64,000 bases of DNA from contig JACDOX010000141.1 in the NCBI GenBank assembly GCA_014549065.1, positions 62,001-126,000 on the forward strand, written 5' to 3'. Position numbers and translations under genes: made by a program. Shown in pieces: positions 24,467-36,041 of the stretch. The first letter of the stretch is position 1. The number at the start of each line of letters is the position of its first letter. The DNA comes from Cardinalis cardinalis. Taxonomy: Eukaryota; Chordata; Aves; Passeriformes; Cardinalidae. Below the pieces are notes generated by a model, which searched no databases, had not been told where the DNA came from, and was given only the letters and a program-made list of their open reading frames with translations.

Positions 24467-25420
24467 AAAAAAAATAAAAATAAGGACACCCTTATGGTGA
24501 AACAAAGTGGCTGCTGATCCTATATTGAGACGGGAGGGTTTTTTTTCATTCAGGTGTCTAGAATTACACATATTAAACTACAAGTCCAACATTAGCTTGG
24601 CTTCATGTCTCTTCTGCATCTTACATGAAATTTTCTTGTAAGATGTACAATTTTCCTAGCTGGATCAGGGGCAAGAATTTCAAGTGGAAGGAAAAGAATT
24701 ACAAGAAAGGCAACTGAGATAGTACCGCACAATAAGCAAATCTTCAAATTCTTATTTCAATAATTTATTTAGTGACAGCTTATTTAAAATATGCATGCAA
24801 ACACTAGACTTCCTAATCATGTTCCCTCTTCCTCTCTCTTTTCTACTCAATCTATAATTATTTTTAGTTATATTCAACAGTTTCAGCAGAGATAGAATGG
24901 CCCCATTTTAACCCAACATACAGATCTATTGTCAGAATATGCTCGGGGATATAGTAAATGTAGGTGAGAAGGGACTTGATCCCAAGCATATGCTGTAACC
25001 ATTAACATAGCACTCTTCATCTCTGATGCATTTTCAGATCACACTTCTCAAGATGAAACCTGGAAGTCAGCAAAGGCTGACTTAGGCAACACTCTACACA
25101 TAGATGAACTGCACAAAGATGTGAAGCTCACTAAGCCAGTTACTGGCAGCGCCACTTCCAGGATGTCTCCAATGCAACTTAAGGTGTTTTGGTACACACA
25201 CATTGTAGAAGCCACCAGGATTAGGCAAAACGTCATGAAGTTTAGTGAGGATCAGATTAAAATGTACATACCTAAACTAACTCCCTTTTTGGATGAGTCC
25301 TAAGACTTCCACTCCTTTTATACAGACAACTGCAAGAGATTCAAGCTGGGAACTTGAAAATAAAGTGCTACTGTCCATCACAGCCTGCATGAAACTACTG
25401 CCACAGGAAGCCTCCCTGCC
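24467..25420. other. Non-coding DNA, no gene seen
   Basis: No gene or known repeat. The frames at 25048-25236 (minus) and 25121-25303 (plus) overlap on opposite strands and are not recognisable. Confidence 0.6.
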
Positions 25421-25475
25421 AATCCAATCCAATCCAATCCAATCCAATCCAATCCAATCCAATCCAATCCAATCC
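25421..25475. repeat. Pentanucleotide microsatellite (AATCC)11
   Basis: Eleven perfect head-to-tail copies of AATCC (55 bp), preceded by CC. Both strands stay open through the array because 5 bp is not a multiple of 3 and no frame makes a stop. This gives spurious peptides with a DWIGL or NPIQS period. The array contains overlapping CCAAT pentamers every 5 bp. Absence of any interruption suggests it is young and probably length-variable. Confidence 0.98.
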
Positions 25476-25942
25476 TGAGTTGTGGGAGGTTCTCTGGGAA
25501 CAAGCACCCAAGAAACTTTGGAGGAGGGATAGGGAAGAATGAAAGCCCACAAAAAAACAAACCACAAACCCAAACACCATGATGAGAAGATTTTACATCG
25601 TCCTGTTGGTATTAGATAGTTTTTATTCCCACAATTTCTCTTACAAGCAGTAGAGCATTTTTCTTTATTTTAAAGCACAGATATACTTTAAGACAAGCCT
25701 CTTTGAAAGTTCATGATGTAGACACTTGATACAAACCCTTGATACAAACCCTTGATTGCTGAGTTGAAGGATTGCTGAATATTTTGTGGCAATAAATGTC
25801 AAAATGTACAGCTAATGTATCTGTACATACATGTTGAAATAAAGGCATTCATATTTTGTTCTGCATATGAACTGTGATAAAGTTATGCTCAGGTCCCAGC
25901 ATTTCTACTGCAGAAATATATCACAATAAGAATTGTGCTTCT
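25476..25942. other. Spacer between the two pentamer arrays
   Basis: About 470 bp of AT-rich DNA with a 13-bp unit (CTTGATACAAACC) repeated 2.4 times at 25725-25756. No gene. Confidence 0.7.
25725..25756. repeat. 13-bp tandem repeat, 2.4 copies
   Basis: CTTGATACAAACC occurs twice exactly, followed by a partial third copy (CTTGAT). It is a small slippage array. Confidence 0.95.
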
Positions 25943-26010
25943 TTCCATTCCATTCCATTCCATTCCATTCCATTCCATTCCATTCCATTCCATTCCATTC
26001 CATTCCATTC
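25943..26010. repeat. Pentanucleotide microsatellite (TTCCA)13
   Basis: Thirteen perfect copies of TTCCA followed by TTC. The complement is (GGAAT)n, the same pentamer as the classical vertebrate GGAAT satellite family, but here it is only a short array. Each junction creates CATTCCA, the core of TEAD (M-CAT) binding sites. It differs from the AATCC array 470 bp upstream, so the two arrays are not copies of one another. Confidence 0.98.
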
Positions 26011-29000
26011 ATGTTTATTGACTACAGCTTTTCTTCCATCCCACTACTGAAGAGAAAGGAAGGGGAAGGAAGAGACCTCAGAGTCGCCAAAAAAACTTCA
26101 AAATAAAAGAGAGCAGTAGAATATGTTACAAGAACATTGCATTCTATTCAAATAGAAAGCATGGAGAGAGATGCTTTAGTGGCATTCCATTAACTCTGCA
26201 AGATCTTAAAATGCAGAAAATTGTAAATATTTTCTGTGATGTTTCAATCCATTAGGCTATGTCCTATGTCCCTAAGAATGAAGTTAAAGTCATATGTATC
26301 ACTTTCAAAGCCACCAATCAAGCAAATATGATTGGAAAAGATCCTAGAAGAAGCCCCACCTAGCTGGATCCCAGCAAAAGGATCTTCTCCACATCTCTGT
26401 ACACTAAATTACATATATGTTTTACCTTTCACTTCTAGTAGGCTTCTCAAAAGACATGACAGCTGGGCCAGGAAAAAGTTGCAGCTCCATCTTGTGATAC
26501 ATTAAAATATTTAATCAAAATAATTTCAAAAGGAAAATGCATTTCTGCTCTTTCTGGAAAATTATATGTCATTTTAATTATGCAGTAAATCACTTTTCAA
26601 AAATCAAACTGATAAGATTTTTAGGCTTATTTCATTAGGGGGATGTGGGCATTTTTGGTGCAGGGGGAAGTTGCTTTTCCTTAACATCTTAAAGATATCC
26701 TCATCCCTGACACACTTTGCTGTCTGAAAGTTGGCAGCAGCTTCCTGTATTCTCACTGCAGTCCATCTGTTAGAAGAGATCCAGTAAGTGTTTAAGATAT
26801 ACTTTGCTACAGGTACTAGCTGTCTCCATATACACAGTCTAAAGGAGAAAAGGCATCACTGAAGATGAACAAAATTTATTTCTCATGTCTTTTGACTATC
26901 CAAAGTTCATTTTGGAAAATATAGACACATTGAAAATAACAGTGCTACGAATGGGAAATAAAAACAGAGAAAGCTGTGAGATTTAAGACTGTGCTATATG
27001 TCCTCCACTGTCTTGTGCACCCACTTGAAAACAAACTCCTTAAGCACAGCCTCTAGAAATCTGAGTCCCCAGTGCCAGTGTCTGGCGTTATGGCCGTTTT
27101 ATTTACTGTCCCTGGCTTTTTTTGCAGCTCTGTCTCTCACATTCTTTAACACTTTCCAATGAAATATGAAGTATTTATTCGTGAACTTGAAGAGATTTAA
27201 AGCCCTGCAGAGGCAAATAATTTAAGATCTGACTATACATCAGTGGAGTTTGTGCAGTTTTATCAATTTCTGTAAAAGCAGCACAGAGAGTTATAACCAC
27301 AGGACTACTTGGGTCAAACTGAACAGCAATACGTCTAGCTATTTTGCTCAGAAGATAAACATACAGCAGGAAAGTATTAAAGAAATAGACTACAAGAAAC
27401 TGGAAACTTCACAAAGGAAAGGAAAAGAGACAATCCTTTTATAAAAGTAGTCCTAAAAGGCTGAAAAAAATTCTGCACATTATTTCCCATTTATCAAGGA
27501 AAAACAACGTTTTCAAAAGCCATGGAGTTTCTCCAAAATTGAACTGAAAAAAAAATGAAATGGAAAATTTCCTCCAGTCTTTTCAGCAAGAACAAAATAT
27601 AGAATTGCTACTAGATTGCCAGCCTTTAAAAATTATTATGTACTGTTGGTTTCACTTAACTTTCTTATTAAAAACATACCTTCAGTTGCCTACATAAACA
27701 AAGTTGAAGGGTTAAAATGGTCAACTACTTCAGAAACTGTAATGCAACTTTTTTAAAAATTCAAAACCTGTTGTGTTTCTCCCTTTTTTCTTTATTATTA
27801 GTAGTATAAGAATCAATTAATTTTTTTCGCTCTCCTATTCAAAGTTTGGTTTAGTTAAATTATGCAGGGAAATAATTAAGTCAGACAGGGATTGTTTGAG
27901 AGAAAAGGAGAAAAGAGAAAGATAAGCTACAAGGGACATTGGGAGAACTAAGACCTGTTAGCTCCACATTTTTTTCCATTTTGCTTAAAATCTTTAGAGA
28001 GCATTAGAAGGCATTGCACCAGATAATGACTCAGTGTTCATCTAGCCTCAGATTTAAACTTGAATAACTTCTATAACTAATTTGCCACCTTGTACTCTCA
28101 TCTATTTTGAGTTGGAGCTTGCCTACCTCTTTTTTGTACAGGGTGCCATATTTTATTAGACCATTTACTTAGATATACTTTCAAAACCCTTTCTGAGATT
28201 CCCAAGTAGTTTGAATTTTTGTTTGTGTATAAGACAGTTTCCAAACCATGCTTTTTCTGGTACTCATGAAACACCTGCCGGCCCAAAACATGAAGTATGA
28301 AATATTTACCATGCAATATGAGTTCACTCTCCAGAAGAAGTAATTTCTGTTGATCAGCCAAGGATGGGAAGCATATGAGTTATGAAGGTGACAAAAGCTA
28401 TGTACTGTTTCAAGTCTGCATGTGCAGCATCATAACACTGCCATTCTTAGGGATGTTTTTGATTACTGAAACCTCTATGAAAGGTACAGTGAAGCCTGGC
28501 TCCCTGCATTAGCTTAGCATGAATGGCAAAACAGAGCTGGCTGTTGCTACTGTTCCTACTTCTATAGCAGCTTTCAGGAGAAAACTACTCTTAGAAATTC
28601 CTACCTGAATATAGATTTTTAGAAAAAGCTTTGTAACTACAGAACCTTACATGCCCTCAGCTCTGTACGATTCTTTTATTTTACAGAAATAGATGATTTT
28701 GCCAAAGTCCATACCTCTTCCAGTCATCAGCTGCTCACGTGAAACAAATGAACACATAGTCCATGGCATTGTCAGTAACAAAGCTGTTTTCTCCAGATGC
28801 AGGACTTTCATTGATGCTGTGATGTGGTCAATGGGAAAGATTTGAACCTCTCTGCAACTACAAAATTCCTTCCTTTATCCTACACATCCCAGATCAACAA
28901 TTACTATGAACTTGTGGATGTTCAGATTCAAGTTTTCTCTGTGATCAGACTACCTTTCAAAAAACTGTTATAAATTTAATTATTGCAGATGTTTTTTGAA

Positions 29001-29369
29001 TGTTAGCATACATGAGGATTATAACATATGAAATTTTGTTTCTTTATACATACATGGAGAAAAAACACTTTGTCAGGTGTATTTCTTGGTTTTGGGAGCT
29101 GTGGAAGAGCAGAGGAGAGAATGGAAAACCATAGCAAGATCTAAAGCAGTTATGAAATATTTATCTTTCTTGTGTTATACATTAGAACAACTAGGTCTGC
29201 CTGATGTATAATGTATTCAATCCCACCAGACTAAAATAATATCCAAAGACTTTAGAACAAAGCAACATAGAACACAGAATATAGAGTGAAGCGCTGTGCA
29301 TTGCTTCATTTAATTTGTAAGTTTGCATTTCTGTCCCTCCCACCACCAGAGACAATAGACACATTAAAA

Positions 29370-29600
29370 AAGGGGGGAAGAATCCACTGCCTGTTTCAGC
29401 ATCCAGGGGATTTTTCCTCCCTGCCCTCCAGCAAGACCCCGTGAGAGCAGGAGGCTGGGAGCCTGCTCTGCGCATGATTCCTGGACCACTGCCGTTGCCT
29501 TGCCAACGCAAAGAGAGAACTCGGGGCTTACATCGGGCATTTCAATGCAGTGACCCACTTACTGTCTGTCAACAAATTCACTGGGACAATAGTGAGTGTA
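29370..29600. other. CpG-enriched patch in CpG-poor DNA
   Basis: Within roughly 170 bp there are at least six CpGs (for example CCCCGTGA, CTGCGCATG, GCCGTTGCC, CAACGCAAAG, CTCGGGG, CATCGGGC), while neighbouring kilobases have very few. It is too small for a normal CpG island. It may be a regulatory element, a remnant promoter or an unrecognised repeat. Confidence 0.4.
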
Positions 29601-31086
29601 ACACATTACAGAGATTAAATCCCAGGGACTGAACTACAAAGATGTCTGGAAAAAAATCTTTGTCAGTTTGAAAAGCCAGAACACTATAAACAGAGTTAAC
29701 GGTAATATGTTTTAATCCTCCCATGTATTTGTTGCTTTAAAGGAGAAATTTCTACCATGATAATCTGTATTCATTATTTGTATATTTATTTTTTTAACTA
29801 GGTTCACAAAACTAAGTCAATATTGCCATAAGAGTAATGGGAATGAAATAGCTTTTGTGTATTGCATTCTTGGCTACAACTGAGCAGAATTAAGACCTGA
29901 AAGCCTTCTTTCAAGGTATACAAATGAAATGGTTAATTTAGAATATATCTGTACAGATGGCTATCGTAGGAGCAAATTGTTACAAAAACCCCCACAGTGA
30001 TTTCTGCAAGACAGTTAGATCATGGATTTATATTTAAAAATTAACTATGTGCAGGCTAGTTACAGGTTTCCCATTCAGTTCTTCTCCTTTACAAATATAT
30101 TATTGCAGGCACGTTCAAAATTTTCCCCCTTCCTTCAATTCCCAGTTTCCTTCTGTTCTTTTCATTCTCTGCAAATAGATTNTTCAAACATAAATAATTT
30201 CCTTAAAAAGGCTGGCAACTACCAAGAGAACTAAATATACATAATGGCATATTACCAAATGTAAAAAATGTATGTTTAATACATGTTTACCTACATTCCT
30301 TAGTTTCTTAGCAATATTATCCTGTCACTTTAAATGAAAGTCAGCAATTTTTTTTAAATGCATGTGTCACCAGTTACCAAATGGAATTATCTGAGGAACC
30401 ATGCAGTGAGCAAAAAATAGCTGCAACTTTCTGCAGTATCTGTAGAAAAGGCTATTTTTTAATCCAATGAAGGTTTATTTATATGTTTACTCTTAATATT
30501 TTGTATATTTCTATTAATTGCCTGGCTATATGAACCCATATTGCAGCAATTGGATATTATCAAAATTCTTGGTTTGGATTGTTTCTCCATCACCCACCCC
30601 CAGCAGAAATACCTTTCTAATTAACACCTAAGAGTGGGTATTGCTTCACATCCTGAAACTGATATTTCCAAACCTCTGAGGCTTGCAGACTCCCATAGTT
30701 TCTGTATGACATTTTTTAAAAGATTATTTTCAGGAGATGTGGGGGAAGGCAAATGTTCCTTATGCCTGCATGAGGTTACTGATACCAGACAGACTTAAAG
30801 GTGAAAACTTTGTTCTAAAAAAGTCAGCATCAGTGTGCGGTAAAAATTGCAATTCTAGATTGTATATAATATCCCTACAGTATTGTCTAATAGTTTGGCT
30901 AGTTTGGAGATATGGGGAACCATACACCACCCTTTTTCGTCCAGTTACCTTTCTCATGCACATTCTTTAAATTCCACACTACTGATCACTCAGTCCTTCC
31001 TCTGGGCTCTTCCAGCTTTGTCTCCTTCCACAAAATTAAATCCCAAATTTCTCATCTCTTTAAAAGGCTCCCTAGGCCCATGCCAC

Positions 31087-31109
31087 TATGCATACAGTGT
31101 GTATGCATA
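31087..31109. repeat. Perfect 9-bp hairpin
   Basis: TATGCATAC and GTATGCATA pair perfectly around the loop AGTGT. Both arms contain ATGCAT. Function unknown. Confidence 0.95.
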
Positions 31110-32669
31110 CACAGGAATACAGGGGCCTTCATTTCTATCTCCCAGGAGGGTTATCTTTGTTTATAATCTTGTCTTATTCCATACACAGTCTAATTAATGT
31201 CTGCATTTACTGTTAAAAATATCAGAATATTATAAAACCACATAAGTTAAATTCTTTAAGCAATACATATTTTATCAAATCCATAAACTCTCATTCTTCA
31301 TAGATACTACATATCAGTAATAGAGATGCACAGCTGTGTTGATTTTCTCATTCCACTCCTTTCCCCTCTTCCTAACACTTGACTTCTCTCATATGTAGTA
31401 ACTTGCATTATTATGCCAATATTTTCCAATGTAAAACACTGTTTGTATTTACTAATTTTCCAAAATCAATTATTAAGGATGCATTTGGCTATGCATGGTG
31501 TCCCTCCAGGCTGCAATTTCTTAAATTACAGCCAAAATACCTCACACTATTCCAAAGAGAGAAGTTAAAGGAAAATATATTAATTTTCCCTTGTGGGTGG
31601 GAAATCCAGCAAGCTTTTCTTTGAACAACTTTAAGATTTCTTTTAGGATTTACAGGAAGGACTTGAAAATGGCAATGGGACAGACATACTCTCAGATATG
31701 TGCTCTTTGAAAAAAAGAGCACAAAAAAATTCCTTCAGACTTGCTCCATGAAATTTGTGATATACACTCAGAGATTTGCTGTATCTGTAGAACAAACACT
31801 GTCAGGGATACAATCCAGGTCTGATGGACCATAGCAGAGCTTCTCCTGTATCTCTGCAAACTAGGACATAGAAAGAATTATCCTGAACTGACTGCATCTT
31901 ATGGAAACCCAATGGCACCCTTGTGAAGAGAGAATATCTGCTGGTTTACCAAATGCTCCCCATGATTTCCAGTTCCTTGAAACTCTATAAGAATTCTTAC
32001 AGCCCAGTCTGCTGTTCTTAATTGCAGGACAATTTAACCTTCCAGTTCCCCTCTGCTCCCCACACCAAGTAATCTGCTTTGCATCTACCAGTGACTAAAA
32101 GTACCTAGGTTTCTCATCAACACATCCTTAAATGAGAGTCATTGTGAGAGAATGATTTCAACATTCTTGCCTCTCTGGAAGTGAAGCTTTCCAAATGTGG
32201 TCAATTCAAACTGGGAGAAAGTACTACTTCAGCTTTCTCTCCACTTTTCAAACCACATCTGCAAGGGAAAAATCAGAATCTACTGTATGCTGTTAGGTAG
32301 TCTTCCCTTCCACAAGTCTGGCCTTTCCTCCTAATTAGCAGCTTAGGGAAATCTCCCAGCAGATCTCAGTTCAGTGCCCCCCATCTCCATGAGAAACCAC
32401 TGCAAAATGCTTTTCCCAAAGCCAAAGACTGAGGGCAGCAAAAATGAGAGAATTCAATCTTTTGTGCTAGAGGAACATTCTATGATTCATTGCACATACT
32501 GCACTGAGCTTTTGGCAAGTATCACCAAAGAGCAGCCTTAGCAGTGGACTATGCTGAAGTTGCTGCTCAAAGTAAAGCAATGTTTTTATATATTTTTTTA
32601 AAATCAAAATTAATGTGCACACCCTATGCAGCACTGCAACCTAGATGGTGAAACTAGATAGCTAGAGAA

Positions 32670-33857
32670 CCATGATCAGCTCCCAGCTGACCCTGAAATG
32701 GTGCAGGATCTGCTTCTCCAGCTGGATCTCTGCAAATCTAAGGAGTCTGATGGGATTCATTCCAGAATCCTGGCAGAGCTGGCTGATGTCTTCACAAAAC
32801 CTCTCTGGGTGATTTTGAGTAGTCTTGGGAATCCGTAAAGGTCCCGTCTGACTGGAAACTGGCAAACATGTCCCAGTTTTCAAGAGGGAGAGAAAGAAAA
32901 CCCCACTAGAGGCCTGTAAGTCTCACTTCAGTGCCTGGTAAAGTTATGGAGGAGATTATTCTGGGAGATATTGAAAAACACCTGAAAGACAACACAGTCC
33001 TCAGTCACAGCCATCACGGCTTCATGAGAGGAAAGTCCTGTTTATCAAACCTTATTTCTTTTTATGACAAGGTAACCCACCAGCTGATGAAGGGAATCCA
33101 GCTGATATGATCTTTTTGGATTTTAGTAAGGCTTTAGATACTGTCTCTCACCATACTCTCCTGGACAAAAAGTCCAGCACACAGCTGGATAAATACATCT
33201 TGTGATTGGTGAGCAACTGGCTCACAGGCTGGGCACAAAGGGTTACAGTGAGTGGGGTGACATCAGACTGGGGACCTGTCACAAGTGGGGTTCTGCAGGG
33301 CTCCATCATCAGGCCTGTGCTCTTCAGCGTCTTCATAAATTACTTGGATGCAGAAGGGATACTAAGCAAGTTCACAGATTATAGGAAATTGGGAGGAGCT
33401 GTTGGCTCCCTTGAAGGCAGGAAGGCCCTGCAAAGAAGTCTTGGTACAGTAGAAGACTGGGAAATCTCCAGCCACAAGGAAGTTCAACAAGGGAAAGTAC
33501 CTGGGATGAGGCAGCCCTGTACAGTGCAGACTGGGGAATGAGACACTGGAAAGCAGAGATGTAGAAAGAAACCAAGAGGCCTTGGTTGACAACAAGCTGA
33601 ATCTGACTTATTGTGCCCTGGCAGCCAGGAGGGCTAACCATGTTGTGGGGTGCATCAGGCACAGCATCACCCATTGGGCACTGGAACAGGCTCCCCAGGG
33701 AAGTGGTCGCAGCAGCAAACCTGACAGAGTTCATGAAGGATTTGGTCAATGCTCTCAAGCACATGGTGTGACTCTTGGGGCTGTCCTGTGCCAAGAGTTG
33801 GACTTGATGATCCTTGAGGGTCCCTTCCAACGCAGCTTATTCTGTGATTCTGTGATA
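32670..33857 (+). mobile_element. CR1 LINE copy, longest in the window, 3' end intact
   Basis: From about 32690 the plus strand reads the CR1 reverse transcriptase region: a DLLLQLDLCKSKESDGIHSR-like start, the PGK/MEE block (about 32930-32960), the polymerase A motif as LDFSKALDTVSH (33118-33153) and the B motif region SGVLQGSIIRPVLFSVFIN (33283-33340). The catalytic FADDTK-like box follows, here FTDYRK (33371-33388). Then come the LAARRANHVVGCIR block (about 33618-33658) and an abrupt jump near 33671 to the 3' UTR (GGGCACTGGAACAGGCTCCC). It ends with two ATTCTGTG octamers (33839-33854), the CR1 terminal repeat. Stops and frameshifts are frequent, so it is dead. The left boundary is approximate. 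Confidence 0.95.
32693..33674 (+). pseudogene. Remnant CR1 ORF2 reverse transcriptase
   Basis: This is the decayed polymerase coding part of the CR1 copy. The second catalytic aspartate of the Asp-Asp box is replaced: codons GAT TAT at 33377-33382 give Asp-Tyr. The frame changes several times (near 32840, 33090 and 33480) and has in-frame stops. The C-terminal part downstream of about 33671 is deleted. The 111- and 152-codon open frames found here on either strand are partial or antisense readings, not genes. Confidence 0.9.
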
Positions 33858-35590
33858 CAGGGCTAAGAGTTTATGGGAATTCTGCAGGCAGGAGCAGGCA
33901 CAGCATTTTCTATCTGTTTTTTTCTGTTGCCTGGGGGAGTTGCTACAGTCCTTGAAGCTTCTTCCCTGGCTAAAGTCTCAGTGCCAATGCCGCCCCCGAC
34001 AGCTTTGCACAGATCCAACGTAACTGCTACAGAAACTCCTTCTAGCTGAAAAGTGATTTTGGTTGTCTTCCCTCAGCTTCTTGCTTCAAGTAGGAGGAGT
34101 AAAATATTGTGCAGGTATGATATCATATTCCCTAAACACAGAATAAAAGATGGAGACCCTCCTGTCCTAACAACTCCCTCTGTACATTAAACCCTTGTAA
34201 CCTGTAGTTAGCTAATTTGCCAGCCATTGGCAATTCCAGCAGCGATCCACCCTCTCACTCCAAGAAAGACCATACAGTCCTGTCTGTGGCCCATCAGATG
34301 TACTCCACTATCCAGCTCCTGCAAGTGCAGATCTTCACCTAACACTATACACTGTCTTTACCCACCTACTGCATTCTTAGACACAGAAACTCTAATTACA
34401 CATCCTTAGTAGCCCTGTTATTGTCTGCTTTAGGAGCAAGGAAATTAATTGTTCAAATGAAAAGAATTGCTAAAGGACAGCTAGCTTTAATGTCATAAAA
34501 TAGTTAACTGCATAGGACTACATTAATTGTCATCAATTGTAAACGAGGCCTGACTTGGCAGGAGGCCTCCAGGGGACACTTAAAACAAGTTTGGGGCCTT
34601 TTTTTTGCCTTGGGTGTAGGTGTTCGTGGTTTTTTTTATTTGTTTTCTTTTTTGTTTTTTTTTTTAACAGGTCTTCTATCGTTTCACTTTTTTATTTTGG
34701 TTCCAGAGCTTTCAGAATGCATCCACTTCACATTTTCAAGATGTCTCATTTTTTTTATGACATAAAGACTGATACTTTCATTTAATTATTATCACTTAGT
34801 CCTTGGAGATTTTGAAAATCTAAGCAGATGTGGCCCACAACTTCAGGCAATAGACACCTTATGTGCTGCATAGCTGTTCAAAATGCCTTAATGCTGAAAG
34901 TCCTCTTCATTCTCTTATTGTTCTTTCATTCTCTAGTGGTAATGAATCTTGGTAATCATTCATTTCTTCCAGACTAGGTCACCCTCAGATCTACCTGGCT
35001 TTGCTGAACAGTGGGCATGAGAAAGCTGCAATTGCTTTCCATTTTCCTCTTTCCTAATTTCCATTGGTGAAGAGTACCAACATACAACTATGTTCTACCC
35101 CTGCTGCCAGCACAGGAAAATTTATGGGTCTCTTTTGCTTCATGATCTGAACAATGGCCCAACGCTTGCTGCACAGCAAAAGTAAATATTCTAAAAAATG
35201 CCTCCTTTTTTCTCACAATATATTCTTAAAGGTCTGTTCATCATCATTTACAGGAATTTGTTTCACAGAACTGAGAAAACCAAACCATTTCTCAGAACGT
35301 TACATGCTCTGCTCATCTAACAATTACAGTACAACTACAGTATAGTTATATTAAAAAAATAAAATAGTTATTGCACACTAGTACAACCTACTATAAGCCC
35401 CAGATTGCAGACCCAAATAACATTTATTTCCTAATCTTTTGGTACTACTTCACTTGTCTCTAATTGGGACTCAGAAAAGCACTGTTTCATGACTAAACCA
35501 AACCACTATAAATTCACTTCCTTTTCCACCAGTATATATCTCCCCCACAGATAGCAGTGTTTATTATGGGCAATAAGTTTTCTATATATT
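33858..35590. other. Non-coding DNA, no gene seen
   Basis: No gene or repeat recognised. A small GC-richer point lies near 33985-34025 (GCCGCCCCCGAC). T-rich simple sequence occurs at 34598-34670. The ORF-like stretches are short and cross the T runs. Confidence 0.6.
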
Positions 35591-35859
35591 TATTCTGGTT
35601 TTGGCCAGGTCAGAGCTACTTTTCTTCAGCTGGCATGGGCTGTGTTTTGGATTTGTGCTGAACACAGGGCTGATAATGTGGAGATGTTTTTGTTATTGCT
35701 GAGCAGAGGTTGCACAGAGCCAGGGCCTTTTCCGCTTTTCAGTCTGCCCTGCTGGGGAGGAAGAGGGGGGATGCATGGGAGGATGGGAGGGGACACGGCC
35801 AGGACAGGTGACCCAAAATGACCACAGGGATATTCCAGACCATGTGGCATCATGCTCAG

Positions 35860-35867
35860 TATATAAA
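35860..35867 (+). promoter_or_regulatory. TATA box of the ERVL-type LTR
   Basis: TATATAAA in the usual place of the U3 region, following GGATATTCCAGACCATGTGG and GCTCAG. Transcription would be expected to begin about 25-30 bases downstream if the promoter still works. Activity is not known. Confidence 0.6.
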
Positions 35868-36035
35868 GTAGAGAAAATAAAGGAAGGGAAGGATGTTTGG
35901 AATCATGGTATTTGTCTTTACAAGTCACTGCTATGCATGTTCTCCTGGAGATGGCTGAACACCTGCCTGCCCATGGGAAGTAGTGAATTAATTTCTTGTA
36001 TTGTTTTCCTTGTGTACATGCCTTTTGCTTTCCCT

Positions 36036-36041
36036 ATTAAA
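36036..36041 (+). promoter_or_regulatory. Polyadenylation signal ATTAAA of the LTR
   Basis: ATTAAA within CCCTATTAAACTGTCTTCGT, about 170 bases downstream of the TATA box, in the position of the R-region poly(A) signal in this LTR type. Confidence 0.6.

Larger units (their letters stand above)
26011..32669. other. AT-rich non-coding DNA, no gene seen
   Basis: No gene or named repeat is recognised in this stretch of about 6.7 kb. Open frames such as 28098-28361 (minus, 87 codons), 29191-29511 (minus, 106 codons) and 30883-31197 (plus) have no recognisable domain, and no splice or promoter context singles one out. A CpG-enriched patch lies at 29370-29600 and a 9-bp hairpin at 31087-31109. There is one ambiguous base at 30182. 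Confidence 0.6.

Noticed and set aside
25277..25580. Frames with a repeated DWIGL or NPIQS peptide
   Set aside because: These are translations of the AATCC microsatellite, which has no stop in any frame.
28098..28361. 87-codon minus-strand frame with protein-like look
   Set aside because: I could not match it to any family and no splice sites or conserved motif support it. Length is within chance expectation.
33372..33830. 152-codon minus-strand open frame
   Set aside because: It is the antisense of the CR1 reverse transcriptase and 3' UTR.
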